A stretch of 64,000 nt of DNA. Origin: Sinohyriopsis cumingii. Lineage: Eukaryota; Mollusca; Bivalvia; Unionida; Unionidae. A program made the translations under genes and the position numbers. Shown here piece by piece: positions 45,400 through 57,271 of this stretch. The notes beneath the pieces are model-generated. The model ran no database searches, was not told where the DNA came from, and was given only the letters and a program-made list of their open reading frames with translations. Each line of letters opens with the position of its first letter. Within the stretch, counting starts at the first letter, position 1. Where the stretch lies: positions 125,371,928-125,435,927 of the forward strand of contig CM068838.1 of assembly GCA_028554795.2 (NCBI GenBank), read 5' to 3'.

Positions 45400-46859
45400 T
45401 ATCAGTATGAGTAGCAATCTAAATCACCCCCCAGCCTTTCAACAACACAGGGATATGTGGGGGAAAAATACATAAAAACCTTTTTAATGATCTAGGCCCT
45501 AAAGAATCCAACCTAAATAGCGAAATAACATTATATGAATGGGAGAATGTACTGAAATCAAAAAGGAAACATCACCAGGTGAAGATCAAATAGGCTGTAT
45601 GATATATAAAAACTTACCTGAAAACATTACGTACACCATAGTGAAGCTGCTTAACAAGATATGGGCTGTAAGCAAACTACCTAATAAATGGAAACATGCC
45701 ATAGTAATTCCAATCCCCAAGCAAGGTAAAAACCCTAATGACATAAATTCTTATAGACCCATCTGCCTGACTAATAATATTTGCAAAATTATGAAAACAA
45801 TAATAACTAATCGACTTAAATATCACTTGGAAAGTAACAACTTAATATCCAAAAACCAATGCGGATTTAGAAACAAACTACGGACCAACTTCTACGATTG
45901 AATCAGCAATTAAACTAGCATTTAACTCCAAACGAAAGATAGACAGAAACCTAATTGCAGTATTCATAGACTTAGAAAAAGCCTTCCATCTCGTTTGGAC
46001 AAAGGGCTTATTAGCCAAACTAAACCACTTTGGAATCGCTGGACGATTGTGCAACTTATCCAGAACTTTCTAACTGACCGCAAAATTATAACTAGAGTTG
46101 GGGACACTTACTCTGATATATACTCACTCGAAAATGGTACCCAATAAGGAAGCGTACTCAGCCCCCCCCCCCCCCCCACTCTTTAACATTATCATTAATG
46201 ACTTGGATCAAAATATAACTTCAAAGCTAGTTGAAATATAACGATTTGCGCACGACAGTGGATTATGGAGAGCATAAAACCCTACAAGTCATAAAGTCAT
46301 CAGTGAAATGGAAGATAGTTTAAATTCTATATGGAGATGGGCAGATAAATGGGGATTTAAGCTATCACATGAAGAAGAAAAAAAAAACAACTACTGCAGT
46401 CCTTTTTACAACCAAACGTAGTTATAAATTTAAGTAACCTAAATTTACCATTCAAAATAAAATTATTAAATTCGTAAAAGTAGCACGATTCCTGGACATG
46501 TATTACGATGAACAACTTAACTGGAGACACCACATACACGACCTAGTAAATAGATGCAATAAAGACATAAACCTATTAAAAAACCGTAGAGGGACCACAT
46601 GGGGATCCAATTAAGAAACACCCTTAACACTATACAGGGCATTAATAAGATCCATATTAAACTACGGGTGTCAAATATGTAATTCAGCTCCACATAGACA
46701 CCTAACAAAACTGGATCTGATACAAAGAAAAACGCTAATCACCTGTATCGGTGCTCTGCCGTCTGTATCCCTAGCTGAACACCAAATACTAACTGCCCCT
46801 ACACCTAAGAAGGCAGGTGTTAACTTTAAGATGTGCAGCTAGAATAACTAGCCACCCTA

Positions 46860-46906
46860 TCTCACACACACACACAAACACAAACACACACACACACACG
46901 GGCGCG
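46860..46906. repeat. (CA)n microsatellite
   Basis: CA run with a terminal GGGCGCGTGCGCG block, inside the decayed LINE. Confidence 0.95.
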
Positions 46907-47640
46907 TGCGCGTAAAACCATCATAAAATGCAGCACACCATTCAGTAATAATGAGTATCTACCGTCCATGCAGGTAAACATATTATACATCAGTTGAATA
47001 AACAACTACCAATCGACGATTATCAGGCCGAAATAACAACAAACTATGACACAACGCCATGGACTAATGTCAAACAATCAATCAACACACAAAACACGGA
47101 ATTTGGCAATAAAAACGAACAGGAACTCAAACTTAAAGCAATTATCACAACGGAAATTATGACAAAGTACCCTAATTCAATTAAAATAACATCAGCAGCA
47201 GTGGCGATACCCGAACTGAACATTTAAATGGGCAAAGGGTTACCTAACCACTGCTCTATTTACACAGAAGAATTCTGGGCCACCCTAGAAGCCCTCAGAT
47301 GGATTAAGGACAACAACATACCTAAAGCAGTGATAATAAGTGACTCGCTGAGAGTCATATCATCTATACTAAATAATAATACTAAATCAAGAGAAAATTT
47401 CCTCAGGCAAACATTTATCAATCAAAGAATTATATGACAACAAACAACAAATCAGATTCATCAAATGGATCTCAGAAACAGCTCCCGTCCTATTTATACC
47501 CATACCTTCCTACCCTCAACTAGACATTCAGTCATACTATGCTAGCACGTATTAAACCTACTACCCCGATGAACGTGTCATCATGGTACTGGAGTGGCGC
47601 TATAAGTGGGGTGTAATTTCCCAATAAGCGAAGCAATTGA

Positions 47641-47928
47641 TACAGAATAAAAAGGATGAGCTTGGATGCTCCTATTCCCGCTAGTCGTTTGTCCCGTGAG
47701 ATTACATTATCCCGAAATCGGACACAACTAAGTAGTACGCTTTGTGTGCATTAAAGTGTTGGTGGATGAGACTCTTTTTCCGTCCCCCTCGTACAATTAA
47801 TTAGTCTGCTATTGCGGAATTTAAATCGTCGCGCATACACTATGTGCGCAAGCGACGCTAATCAAATCTCATCAACATCATCATCAGTTTGGCTACATCA
47901 GCGTTGACTAGTCAACACCTTAGGAAAA
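47641..47928. other. Junction between LINE 3' end and the next ORF
   Basis: No coding domain. It includes a palindromic-looking CGCGCATACACTATGTGCGC at 47830-47849 whose arms GCGCATA and TATGTGCGC nearly match. This could be LINE 3' UTR or the upstream region of the ORF at 47929. Confidence 0.4.
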
Positions 47929-48475
47929 ATGGATTTGTTTAACAACTTGAAAGACAGTTGGTATTGGATGGTGGATGGAGCCTATGTGGTGGAAAGGTTC
48001 GCAGATGAATGGAAGTTTCCAAGTAGCCTAGACTGTGTGACCAGTCTGAAAGTAGCGAGATATCTGGTAAAAGGCATGATAGAGGATAAAGTGAAGAAAT
48101 TAATACGCTTCATCAAACCAAAATATGCTAGAGTTGAATCATTGAAGGGAGGCACTTGATGTTATTATCAAAGTCAGGTGCTCTTTAGAAGAAATACTGA
48201 ATTTGACAGAATGGTCTTTTGTTAAGTGGGGATTAGACCAATTAAAGAAAGCTGAAGAAATGATGAGAAAGGTATTGAAAGAGGAGGTGAAGCAGATAAA
48301 AGATAACTGGGCAAAGGAGAGAAAGGACAAAGACAACAAAAAGGAAAAATTGGACTTTGAACGACTGAATCAAAACTGGATGAAGGGGCAGGAGAAGTTT
48401 AGATTAATGGGACATCCTTACTGGATGTCAGACAAAGAAAAAAAGAAAGGAATAATACAGAAAGTGAGAAGATGA
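47929..48475 (+). pseudogene. Lys-rich coiled-coil ORF of unknown family with histone-type 3' end
   Basis: A first frame starts at ATG 47929 and runs 76 codons (MDLFNNLKDSWYWMVDGAY...). Near 48150 a one-base slip joins it to a second frame that continues without a stop to TGA at 48473-48475 (LEEIL, then LDQLKKAEEMMRKVLKEEV, WAKERKDKDNKKEK, MGHPYWMSDKEKKKG). Together they would make about 180 residues with Trp-rich N-terminal and charged coiled-coil C-terminal halves. I do not recognise the family. The slip and lack of other damage suggest recent decay. A degenerate histone-type stem-loop follows 44 bases after the stop, the same layout as the ORF at 38596-39111. Confidence 0.45.
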
Positions 48476-48514
48476 TGGAAGAAGTGGAGAAAATAGAAGA
48501 AGAAGAAGAAAAAG

Positions 48515-48562
48515 AAGAAGGCCATTTGCAGGGCCACTCATATGCTTCGAAAAGATTTGCTT
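48515..48562 (+). promoter_or_regulatory. Degenerate histone-type 3' stem-loop
   Basis: GGCCAT-TTGC-AGGGCC at 48520-48535 pairs at five of six stem positions (one A/G mismatch). ACTCA replaces ACCCA, and CTTCGAAAAGATTT follows 12 bases later. It aligns with the perfect motif at 39164-39205, including the shared TCGAAAAGA, so it looks like a mutated copy of the same kind of signal. Confidence 0.5.
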
Positions 48563-50770
48563 TCTTGCCTACATTTTTTTTAGTCGTTTCTATAGTTGTT
48601 TGTTTGATAGATTGATGTTCATTCGTCTATATCTGTATGTTGTATGTGTTATATATGTATATGTCCAGCCAAACGTTCAAGGATTTTCCCCCGCTCTTTG
48701 GGCCGATTGCGGTCAGCCCCATGCCACGTTGTTACCAATCTTCAGTACCGTGACGTCACCTCATGTGTTCCATTCATATTGCCCTTATACAACAATCCCA
48801 CTTTCTCTTGTCGTACACAGACCCAATATTCCCCATGTTCAATACCCCTTGTCCATAAACAGCTCCACGACCTTTTTGACTGAATTTTCCATTGTCCATA
48901 TAAATCTTGTCCGTAATCGTGCCCACGAGTTTTTTTTTTTACTGTGATTTCCATTGTCCGTAAACAGCCCCCATTAACTACTTATACTTCTGCCAAAAGA
49001 AAAAAATATTTATTTAACAAACAGGTTTTAATTCGTGCAAAGATTAAAAACAAAGACTTCACATGTTGATGCAAAAGTGTATATTATAACGTTATAATGC
49101 ACCCCACGAATATTTATGTTTCTATGCAGGGTATATGTAAAGTGTCGAATTTTGAATAGTATTGAACATTTAAGCAAGAAAAATCTTTGTGAAGGGTCAC
49201 TTCGACCTTTCTTCTCCCCCCCCCCCCCATGTCAGTGTTAAACTTGAAAGGCCAACATCTACGACTCGTTGCGATTTGACCAGGGCATTGCAAAACTGTC
49301 CTGAGAAAGCAAACATTTAAGCTACCAACCATAACCGCTTGATTGGAACCCATGTCAAATTATCTTGAAAGAGAAATTGATATGCAAAGTAGTTAAGAGA
49401 TTCTAGGCTACCAAAAATCTGACGCAAGAAATGATTATCTTAGGAAAAGTTTAGGAACCGCTGCGTACGATCGGTCAGAGTACATTAAGGCGTACACTTT
49501 GGAAGTAATGTGAATTTAAGGTGACGACCTGGGTCGAAATTCTTTTAGTCCGAATATCCTGAGAGAGGAGAAGTTTTGCTCCAAGGAAGCCTAAAAAGAA
49601 TATTGCTTTCCTCATTAAACAAGAAAAGGGGACCAGGTGGCTGTCTTGCAAGAAAAGACTGGGTTTAGTGCTATGACGCACAATTTCTGAAAGAGAACAG
49701 CATTAAGGCCCGCAATTTTAATTTTTCATGCAATTTTCTTTTTTGATTGTTTATTTTGCGCAAATATGTTTGATATGACTAGGATCCATATTATGTATCG
49801 TTTATTCAGTTTCATGGAAATCTGTTGATGCTAGAGTTGTTATGCAATTTATATCTTTAATTTTACAGTTACTAGTTCATTGATAGACGAATTGCATGCC
49901 ATCCAAATTCTCATATTATAGGATTTCATAGAGTTATATGAAATAATTTCCTTTGTCTGTTAAGACGATACTGATTATCGTGAGTTAACGATAATCGCAT
50001 ATTTATATCTGATTTTTGTAATGTTTAGATAATTTGGTAGGTTAGGAATTGCTGTGAGCTGGAATTTTATGAATTTTATACAATAGTAATCGAGCATCCG
50101 GTAGCGTATGTAAAGAGATACGGTAATTTTATATATACCGCTCACGTGTTAATTTATGGTCGGTCGCTGTGAAGTGAGAGTGATAATCTATCGAATTAGG
50201 TCAGAATTTATGCAGTGTTTGGATAGCTAGTTATGATCTGAGTAATGTAAGTGCGGAAATTGTATGTACGTATAGAAAGTGATACGTATAGAGATTTAGG
50301 GGTAATTTTGTCCTTTATTGAAACAGTTTTCTGTGAGAGACAGGACAGTCCGAAGTCGGAAGCCCGGAAATAGATTAAGTATTCAGAATAAAAGAATAAG
50401 AAGTCCAGAAGAGATGACGCGTTCAGAATAGGAATACTAGAGAATAGGAAGACGTGATACACGGGTCACGAGAGGAAGGTGATGCAAGCAATTGTTCGTG
50501 GACATTGTGCTCTTTTCACCACTCGTTATAATGATAAAATAAATCCAAATTAGACACTGCTATTAAACTATGTTGACATAACTTAGACTGAATTGGAGTT
50601 GCCGCTACTAATTGTTATTGCTTAAATTTTGTTATTTTTCTTGTCTAAGTGGGCTCGTATTGCATTATTTCTTCCCAATAGTCTTGCTCAGTTCTCTGTT
50701 GTTATTCTATCTGTCCACTCCCACCGGGCCATGAAATCGAGTTAGATCATCGCCTAGATAACGCCAGTCA
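48563..50770. other. No gene; possible old solo LTR within 49600-50760
   Basis: Homopolymer runs (C11 near 49218) and short open frames without domains. From 50330 to 50480 a purine-rich GAATAAGAAGTCCAGAAGAG-like stretch, followed by AT-rich text ending near GTGGGCTCGTATTGC, resembles in style the LTRs at 12404 and 16858. I could not find matching ends or a target duplication. Confidence 0.3.
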
Positions 50771-50777
50771 ATCCGAG

Positions 50778-50825
50778 TAATCTCTCTCTCTCTCTCCCCT
50801 CCCCCACCCCCTCTCTCTCTCACGG
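50778..50825. repeat. (CT)n microsatellite
   Basis: CT runs interrupted by CCCCTCCCCCACCCCC. Confidence 0.95.
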
Positions 50826-51001
50826 ACACGATTAATTTGCGTTTGATTCTAGCTTACGGTTTATGGTAAATTTACGGTTTATTTTGTGCATACAAGTACA
50901 AAATGAGAACAACATCTGAATCGTTTGTTTGGTTTTTTTTTTTGTTTCTTCGAATTCTTGCAGTACTTGATGAAAATTTCCCAAAAAGGTGAGATGTGAA
51001 A

Positions 51002-51144
51002 ATCTGTTGGATGTCAGTTGATGCCACACGTCTGCGGCATGATGCCCCAGTGCTGGACATCACTATAAACTGCCACACTGCAGACATCGTAGCTATATGA
51101 CTGAAAAGTTTTAAAGCTACATTAAAAAATCCAAATTACACACA

Positions 51145-51191
<47 letters not shown>

Positions 51192-51192
51192 G
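51002..51192 (+). mobile_element. SINE family B, 3' half, with (CT)n extension
   Basis: It runs from GATGTCAGTTGATGCCACAC through GATGCCCCAGTGCTGGACAT to ACACACACAC and then a long CT run (51147-51190). The tRNA-like head is missing. Confidence 0.85.
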
Positions 51193-51585
51193 AGCTCTGA
51201 ACCACGATCGGTGGCTTAACCTATTCCTTTAGTCAACGACAGCTTTGTTTGCTTTAAAGCTTGTTTATTTACTTTGGGTGTTTTGTGGGGTTTCGGATTT
51301 TTTTAGCATCTTGTTAATTGCACTTGTGAGTTAGGTTTATACTACAATCATATAACATAATACGTACTTTGTATATTTAGTCCACACGATAGACTCTTGT
51401 TCACACCACTTTCCACCCGCCGAGTTGATTCCGCCCCATCTATCAGTTAGTAGCAACTTCTTCTTCTTCTTCCTGTCGTTTTGACCCATCGAGTATCACA
51501 AAAGATGTTTCTTTTGTTGTTTTGGAGTGGATGAGTAGGTGGGTAGCCATAAGTCCGAATCCTCACAAATTTAAAATAAATTTAC
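51193..51585. other. No gene seen
   Basis: A short TTC run at 51459-51473. Nothing else recognised. Confidence 0.5.
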
Positions 51586-52350
51586 TTATGCTGCAGAATA
51601 TCGGCTGAGTGATATTGAAACTGGAAAGTACTGTTTTGTAATTCTCAAAAGTGTATGACATTTTCATTGGCAGGTAAACTCTCTCGAAGTTCTCAAAGTA
51701 AATGATGTTGTAACTGACAAGTACTGTTTTGTAGTTCTCAAACGTTATGATGCTGTAACTCGCAAGCACTGTTTGAAATTCTCAAAACTGTGTGATAATT
51801 TCTTTAGCAGGCACTGTCTTGATGTTCACAAAAGTGCATGATGTTGTAATTGACAAGTACTGTTTCGTAGGTCTCAAAGGTGTATGACGTAATTGGCAAG
51901 CACTGTTTTGTAGGTCTCAAAGGTGTATGATGTTGTAATTGGCAAGTAATGTTTTGTAGTTCTCAAATGTGTATGATGTTGTAATTGGCAAGTAATGTTT
52001 TGTAGTTCTCAAATGTGCATGATGTTGTAATTGGCAAGTACTGTTTTGTAGTTCTCAAATATGTATGATGTTGTAATTGGCAAGTACTGTTTTGAAGTTC
52101 TCAGATGTGTATGATGTTGTAATTGGCAAGTAATGTTTTGTAGTTCTCAAATGTGCATGATGTTGTAATTGGCAAGTACTGTTTTCTAGTTCTCAAATAT
52201 GTATGATGTTGTAATTGGCAAGTACTGTTTTGAAGTTCTCAGATGTGTATGATGTTGTAATTGGCAAGTACTGTTTTGAAGTTCTCAAAAGTGTATAATG
52301 CTGTAAATAGCAATTACTGTCTTGAACGTCTCAATAGTGTATGATATTGC
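51586..52350. repeat. 46-bp minisatellite, about 16 copies
   Basis: Units read GTGTATGATGTTGTAATTGG then CAAGTACTGTTTTGTAGTTC and TCAAAT (46 bp; units start at 51969 and 52015). Outer units are eroded. The central ones differ mainly at TACTG/TAATG and GTAGT/GAAGT, and these variants alternate in two-unit blocks. Confidence 0.93.
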
Positions 52351-53220
52351 GCTAAGCGAGTAATAAACCGTTTTATTTAAAAGGGCAAAGGAATGAAAAA
52401 GAAAAGAAAATCAATAAAGCATGGACAAATGCATCGCGCTCACCATATATATGAATTAACTTCATAACAGAAGAGTCATTTTTAGGTGGTATGATTTCAT
52501 GTACATAGTAAAATCCAAACAGCTATTGAAAAATATTACTACGTACAATCCTTTCTGTGATGTATTAATATGTGTACTAAAATATAATTTAAGAAAAACA
52601 CAACAACAAACTTTGTATGATTGCGTATTATTTTATTTACTGTTGTGTTTTCTTTTAATCTGCTATAACTGTTGGCATTATTAACGTTTTATGTGTATTG
52701 TTTCACTGTGAATATGTACTGTGTATATGTTGAATTATTAAACAATGTTGTCATGTCTTGTAAGTAAAATAACTCGTACAGAACTAGTGATTTATGTATT
52801 TATCCAGACTACCTATGGTAAATAAATGTCTTGTCTCTTCTATCGAAGTTTTCGTATACTAATGCACGGGGAACCGCCTTAAGGTTAAGTATGACCTGTG
52901 ACAAGCGTGCAACTTCGACTCTCTGAAAGTCCATAATCTAGCATGCAACGGAAAATGTTGAGGACGCTCCGACTGCCGTGGAATTGAATGCCAGTCGCAT
53001 GCCAGTGTTGTGTTATTATGATTACGTCAGGCATTCCTTTCTCGCGGAAAATCACTTATACGTTGTATTTTTGCAGTTTACCAGTGAGGAATATCCATCC
53101 AGATGGCTAATAACAATAATTGTTTAATGCATTTAACTTAGCTGTCTTCATGGGCGCCCGCAGCATAGGTCGGGGGTGGGTGGGTCGGTTTACGTAACAC
53201 ACACACACCCAATCATACTG
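52351..53220. other. No gene seen
   Basis: AT-rich, no recognised domain or RNA. Confidence 0.5.
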
Positions 53221-53223
53221 CAA

Positions 53224-53224
<1 letters not shown>

Positions 53225-53300
<76 letters not shown>

Positions 53301-53320
53301 TATATAGATATATAACAATG
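53225..53320. repeat. (TA)n microsatellite
   Basis: An uninterrupted TA run of about 75 bases, then GATATA variants. Confidence 0.98.
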
Positions 53321-53424
53321 CTTTCAAGTGCACTGGATCCAGCAAGGGATTACGTGTGTTAGGGATTGATTAAGATAACTATAATTAAATGACAACGAAC
53401 AATGCGAAACTAGTATATAACTAG

Positions 53425-53465
53425 CGTGCCCGCTTTCGACTCTTTAATGAGTCTTTTTCAAAGAC
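53425..53465 (-). other. Hairpin with hammerhead-like arrangement
   Basis: On the minus strand TTGAAAA is followed by a perfect GACTC-ATTAAA-GAGTC hairpin and then GAAAG. The order resembles the helix II and GAAA part of Penelope-type hammerheads, but CTGATGA is not intact. It may be just a short hairpin. Confidence 0.3.
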
Positions 53466-54035
53466 AAATACAAAACATAGTCAAGACAAACAAATAAAAC
53501 AGAAAAACGGTTATATTTGCAAACTTTACATGAATGTTTTCACATGAAATAAACCTTTAACTTTATTATGTTTCAACTAGTTTATTTCAACTTGTTGCTG
53601 ATACTGTACAATATTAGTATTGACAGAAATCGATAAGCCATAACGACATCTATTTTCTGTAAATTTATGTAATTGCAAATTATATCCCGGATATTTCATT
53701 GTTATAGTAGTCATTATAGGCTATTAAGCAAATTTAGAGAATTATTTAAAAGAAAATGTGTCGGTTGCAAAAGAAAATTTTCTTATTAAATATTGGCTTC
53801 AGTTTCAGACTGCTTACTTATCTAACTCTCCCGGCCGTGACTGACTGACCCCTGCAAAAGATCCTGCCCCTCCCCGCATAAAAATTCTGACATATCTCCC
53901 AGCAAAAAATCCTGCGGGCGCCCAAGACTGTATTTGTATTTGAAAATAACGTTATTTTTTTTGGGGGGGGGGGTCTTTCTTTCTATTATTGTTGTTGTTG
54001 TGGACAGGATATGTCCGATAGTGATATTTGTTATA
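53466..54035. other. No gene seen
   Basis: Simple runs (G9 near 53965, GTT near 53988) and no coding domain. Confidence 0.5.
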
Positions 54036-54043
54036 AGGTCAAA

Positions 54044-54314
54044 CAGGGGCGTATTAACCATTAAGCAGACTAAGCACGTGCTTAGGGCACCAGTGCCAAA
54101 GGGGGCACCACAAAGTTGAGAAAAGGGTGAAAAGAAAACAAAAACGAATGAAGATTTGTAAAAAAAATTGATAAAACTAGTGCAAATTGATCATAATGTT
54201 CTGTTTCTTGATCATGGTGCACCCTAGGGTTATCTTGCCAGGTGTACGTGGAAAGGAGGGGGGCACCAAGATTTGTCAGTGCTTAGGGCACCAGTGAGCT
54301 TTAATCCGCCCCTG
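54044..54314. mobile_element. hAT-type MITE, 271 bp
   Basis: The ends are 14-bp inverted repeats, CAGGGGCGTATTAA at the left and TTAATCCGCCCCTG at the right (one mismatch). They are bordered by a perfect 8-bp duplication AGGTCAAA (54036-54043, 54315-54322). The length of the duplication and the CAGGGGCG start are typical of hAT elements. The interior holds two copies of GTGCTTAGGGCACCAGTG, one near each end, and no transposase. Confidence 0.92.
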
Positions 54315-54322
54315 AGGTCAAA

Positions 54323-55705
54323 ACTGTAGTAACCACAAACTCAAAGACGAGCTAAAGAACAGTTTTAGTTCCAAGACTGCTCAAGGGAAGTAACTCTTAA
54401 TACTAAATTGACTTGATATTGTACGAGTTGCATGCATACAGCTTTTTACCGCGTTGTTCTCTTTGTGTACGTGTTTGCCAATACAGTATTTTGAACAGTT
54501 CATTCGCAGTCTCAAAAAGCTCACCGAGTAATAGTATATGTAGACTATATGTTGTGATAATACCAATTGTTCAAGTGGAAATTCTCAAGACATTATCATG
54601 CACGATCGAGGTGTTGAGGCATGGAGCAGATATCGTCTACGTTGCAGGCAGTATGACATTCAATTGTATTCAGGCAAAACGAATGCAAATCTTAAAACTA
54701 TAAAGACAGCGATAGCATATAGTTCATTTACTTTAAGACCTTGAATTGTGAATGCCCTAATATTATGAACTGTCGACTCAAGCAATGGCCTAGCTGATGT
54801 TAGAGCCCAGAAGTTTGAGCTACCACTGGCATAAAGCCTTTTGGCAGTTGCACGCATCAGATTTACAACACAGGTATCTTCCATACAATTTTAAACTTAG
54901 CCACGCGGTTGAAATAGTTAAACGGGTATGTGAAAAATGGCCGGATTTAAATCGAAATGTAAAATAAATGTATCTTGTCAATAATGGAGCACTTTACATC
55001 CAAACAAAAAGAAGCACCCCACCCCCCGAAAAAGAAAAAAAAAACAAACATTACTTTTATGGTAGTTCACTTCTCTGGAACAAAACCCCTATCACGTCAT
55101 CATTAATTTGCAAAAAGGTTAAACGTATTCAAAATTGTCAATGATTTAGAATAATTTATTCTAAAAACTGTTTGAGATTGTTTCTACAAATTTTTTCTGG
55201 AATGATTTTGCTTTTTTCCCCCTCATAATTCACGTACATCTTGTTAAACGTTTTGAGCAGGGTACATTTCAAATGTGTTTTGTAATGTTTGCATACATTT
55301 TTCTTCCCTTCTTTTATTTTCCACTGCTTAAATCATTTTGAACATTTTAGAATAAAAAAGAAAACTTAAAATACAGGGAAGGGGAAAATCTAGTTAAAAA
55401 TGGAATGCAGGTCTCAAATTCATTTTAACTAGATTCTGACGAAATACAAATTTTGACTTTACATAGCCGCTTTTCCATTTTTCGTTACACGGAGAAAATA
55501 ACCCTTAGCCGTTAATAAAAGCACAATACACTTATGTGTTTCAAAATTAATACAATGAAATTACTAATTACTCATTTTCACTCGGAGTTTAAGTCCAAAT
55601 TCCAATACTTGAAATCGTTATCTTGATGGACCAGTTTGAGGAATTCCGTCTTGTCAACAATTGCGCGGGCCGAAAATTTTTTTTATGCCGGCTTTGGATT
55701 ATTGC
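54323..55705. other. No gene seen
   Basis: Short open frames at 54413-54884 have no domains. Confidence 0.45.
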
Positions 55706-55740
<35 letters not shown>

Positions 55741-56440
55741 CTATCTTTAACGAGGATAACATGGCTGACTCATCTGCCAGGTGGTCCTCAATTTTTGTAT
55801 ATAAAAAAAATAAAAAAATAGAAGACCATGCACATAACCATGTATCGTCGCACACTCATTGGTACATATTTGACATGAATGACTATGTGTGACTATACTG
55901 GGAAACATACAAATATATATCAGTTATGGATATGATTTTAAAGTTTTCTATTCAGAGCTTTTAATATGTCATTCCAGCTGGTCTAGAAGGAATTTTTTTT
56001 AATGATATTTTAAAAGAAGCAAGGGAAGTTGAATTACGTATCCTGATTGGTAAAGAATTCCATACAGTAGGTGCTGATACAGTAAATGAGCTTTTGTAAT
56101 GATTGGTTTTCGACCAAGGAATCTGGAGATCGTTGTTAGTCGTCGATCGGAGATTACGCTCAGTATTCGATGATCTTAGTTCAGTTATGTTAGAGATATA
56201 ATCTGGAGAAAGACCGTTTAAAGACTTGTATGTCATGATTCCTTTAAAATAAACAATACGTTTTTGTATACGTAGCCATTTCAGACGTGAAAACAAAACA
56301 TTTGAGGGAGTCATAACAGGAAGTTTCAGTATTATTCGAGCTGCCCTTTTCTGGAGTCTATCAGTTCTGGACAGATTATAATTTGATGTGTTTCCCCATA
56401 TTGCATACATGTATGAATATATATATTCGAGCATTTCTTC
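55706..56440 (-). pseudogene. CR1/L2-like LINE 3' end
   Basis: A 157-codon minus-strand frame (56434 down to 55961) reads as an RT C-terminal region: AIWGNTSNYN, LQKRAARIIL, LKWLRIQKRI, YKSLNGLSPDYI and VWNSLPIRIRNS. It is intact over this stretch. The 3' end passes through GAGGACCACCTGGCAGATGA to a (TTA)n tail, seen on the plus strand as AATAAT at 55706-55738. The 5' part is truncated at about 56440, where the dispersed family of 1181-2088 begins. Confidence 0.85.
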
Positions 56441-56660
56441 ACGAGAAGTAACGATAACTCAACTGTCCAGACATTCGCAATGGCGGCCATACTGGATGTC
56501 CAAGTGGGACCAGAAGACAATGAGATAAATATGTTTGTAAAGTTTCAAGGTAAACCTTGAAGTAATTAAGAACTTGAGATACCAAACGTTGCTAACTGGC
56601 AAAGGGACGATAGGCCATCCCATAAGCTCTTTTGGTCCATGACCAGTATAGCTATAGATG
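56441..56660. repeat. Dispersed repeat family copy
   Basis: GGCGGCCATACTGGATGTCCA, AGATAAATATGTTTGTAAAGTT and CCCATAAGCTCTTTTGGTCC match phrases at 1920-2085 and 60900-60960. Confidence 0.6.
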
Positions 56661-57271
56661 CTGTTTGAACACGAACCCGCTACCGCTGCCCCGAAAGCGT
56701 ATTTGCTAGAATTCACTGGAGAAAATTTAATTATTTTTATGCAATCATAGTCGGTGCAAATTGTGCATTTTATACTTATTTTCATTATTGTACCCATTAT
56801 TAAACAAGAATCATTACAGGCGTAGGTTTGTCGTAATGTTTTCTATCTACAAAATATAATATTGAATGATCCTTGAAGACCATATTTATATTATAAAGTC
56901 TCTAACTTTTAAGTTCGATGCCTCATTTAAATTTTTATACAGCCAAGACAGTTTGGCGATTACGAATTAAGGACCCCATACTTAATAAATTCCCCATTTC
57001 CACTGCACGCCTCACTTGCAATATCTAAAGTGTCTGATTGCCAGAATCATTTAAAAATTAGCGTGGTAAATGTGTAAATTCAGATAACAAATTGCGAAAC
57101 AAGTACCTGCTTTAATTCAGTAAAATATCTCAAATGTTGCGTTAATTTCAGGTTTAAAATTTGAGTCTCTCCGTAAGCTGAAGTCTATGTACTTCAAAGA
57201 TACGAGGTCACGCTCTTTCTTTAGATACTGATGCAGGGAAAAGTTTAAGTTAGGCTCTTTTTTACATTGAA
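56661..57271. other. No gene seen
   Basis: No recognised feature. Confidence 0.5.

Larger units (their letters stand above)
44011..47640 (+). mobile_element. I-like (Nimb-type) LINE, 5'-truncated and decayed
   Basis: Three domains are legible in order. First is an apurinic-type endonuclease (about 44019-44630: HIVICGYFNAHNERVGGSR, SAIDLTIC). Second is a reverse transcriptase (about 45480-46260: SYRPICLTN, NQCGFR, VFIDLEKAFH, and RFAHDSGLW where the catalytic FADD has become FAHD). Third is an RNase H (about 46990-47440: SIYTEEFWATLEALRWIKD, VIISDSLRVISSI). RNase H downstream of RT is typical of the I/Nimb/LOA/R1 groups. Many frameshifts, a SINE at 45074 and a CA run at 46862 break it. The 3' end is not sharply defined. 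Confidence 0.8.

Noticed and set aside
49600..50760. Solo LTR
   Set aside because: Style and purine-rich block are suggestive, but I could not find paired TG/CA ends or a target duplication, so it is not listed as an element.
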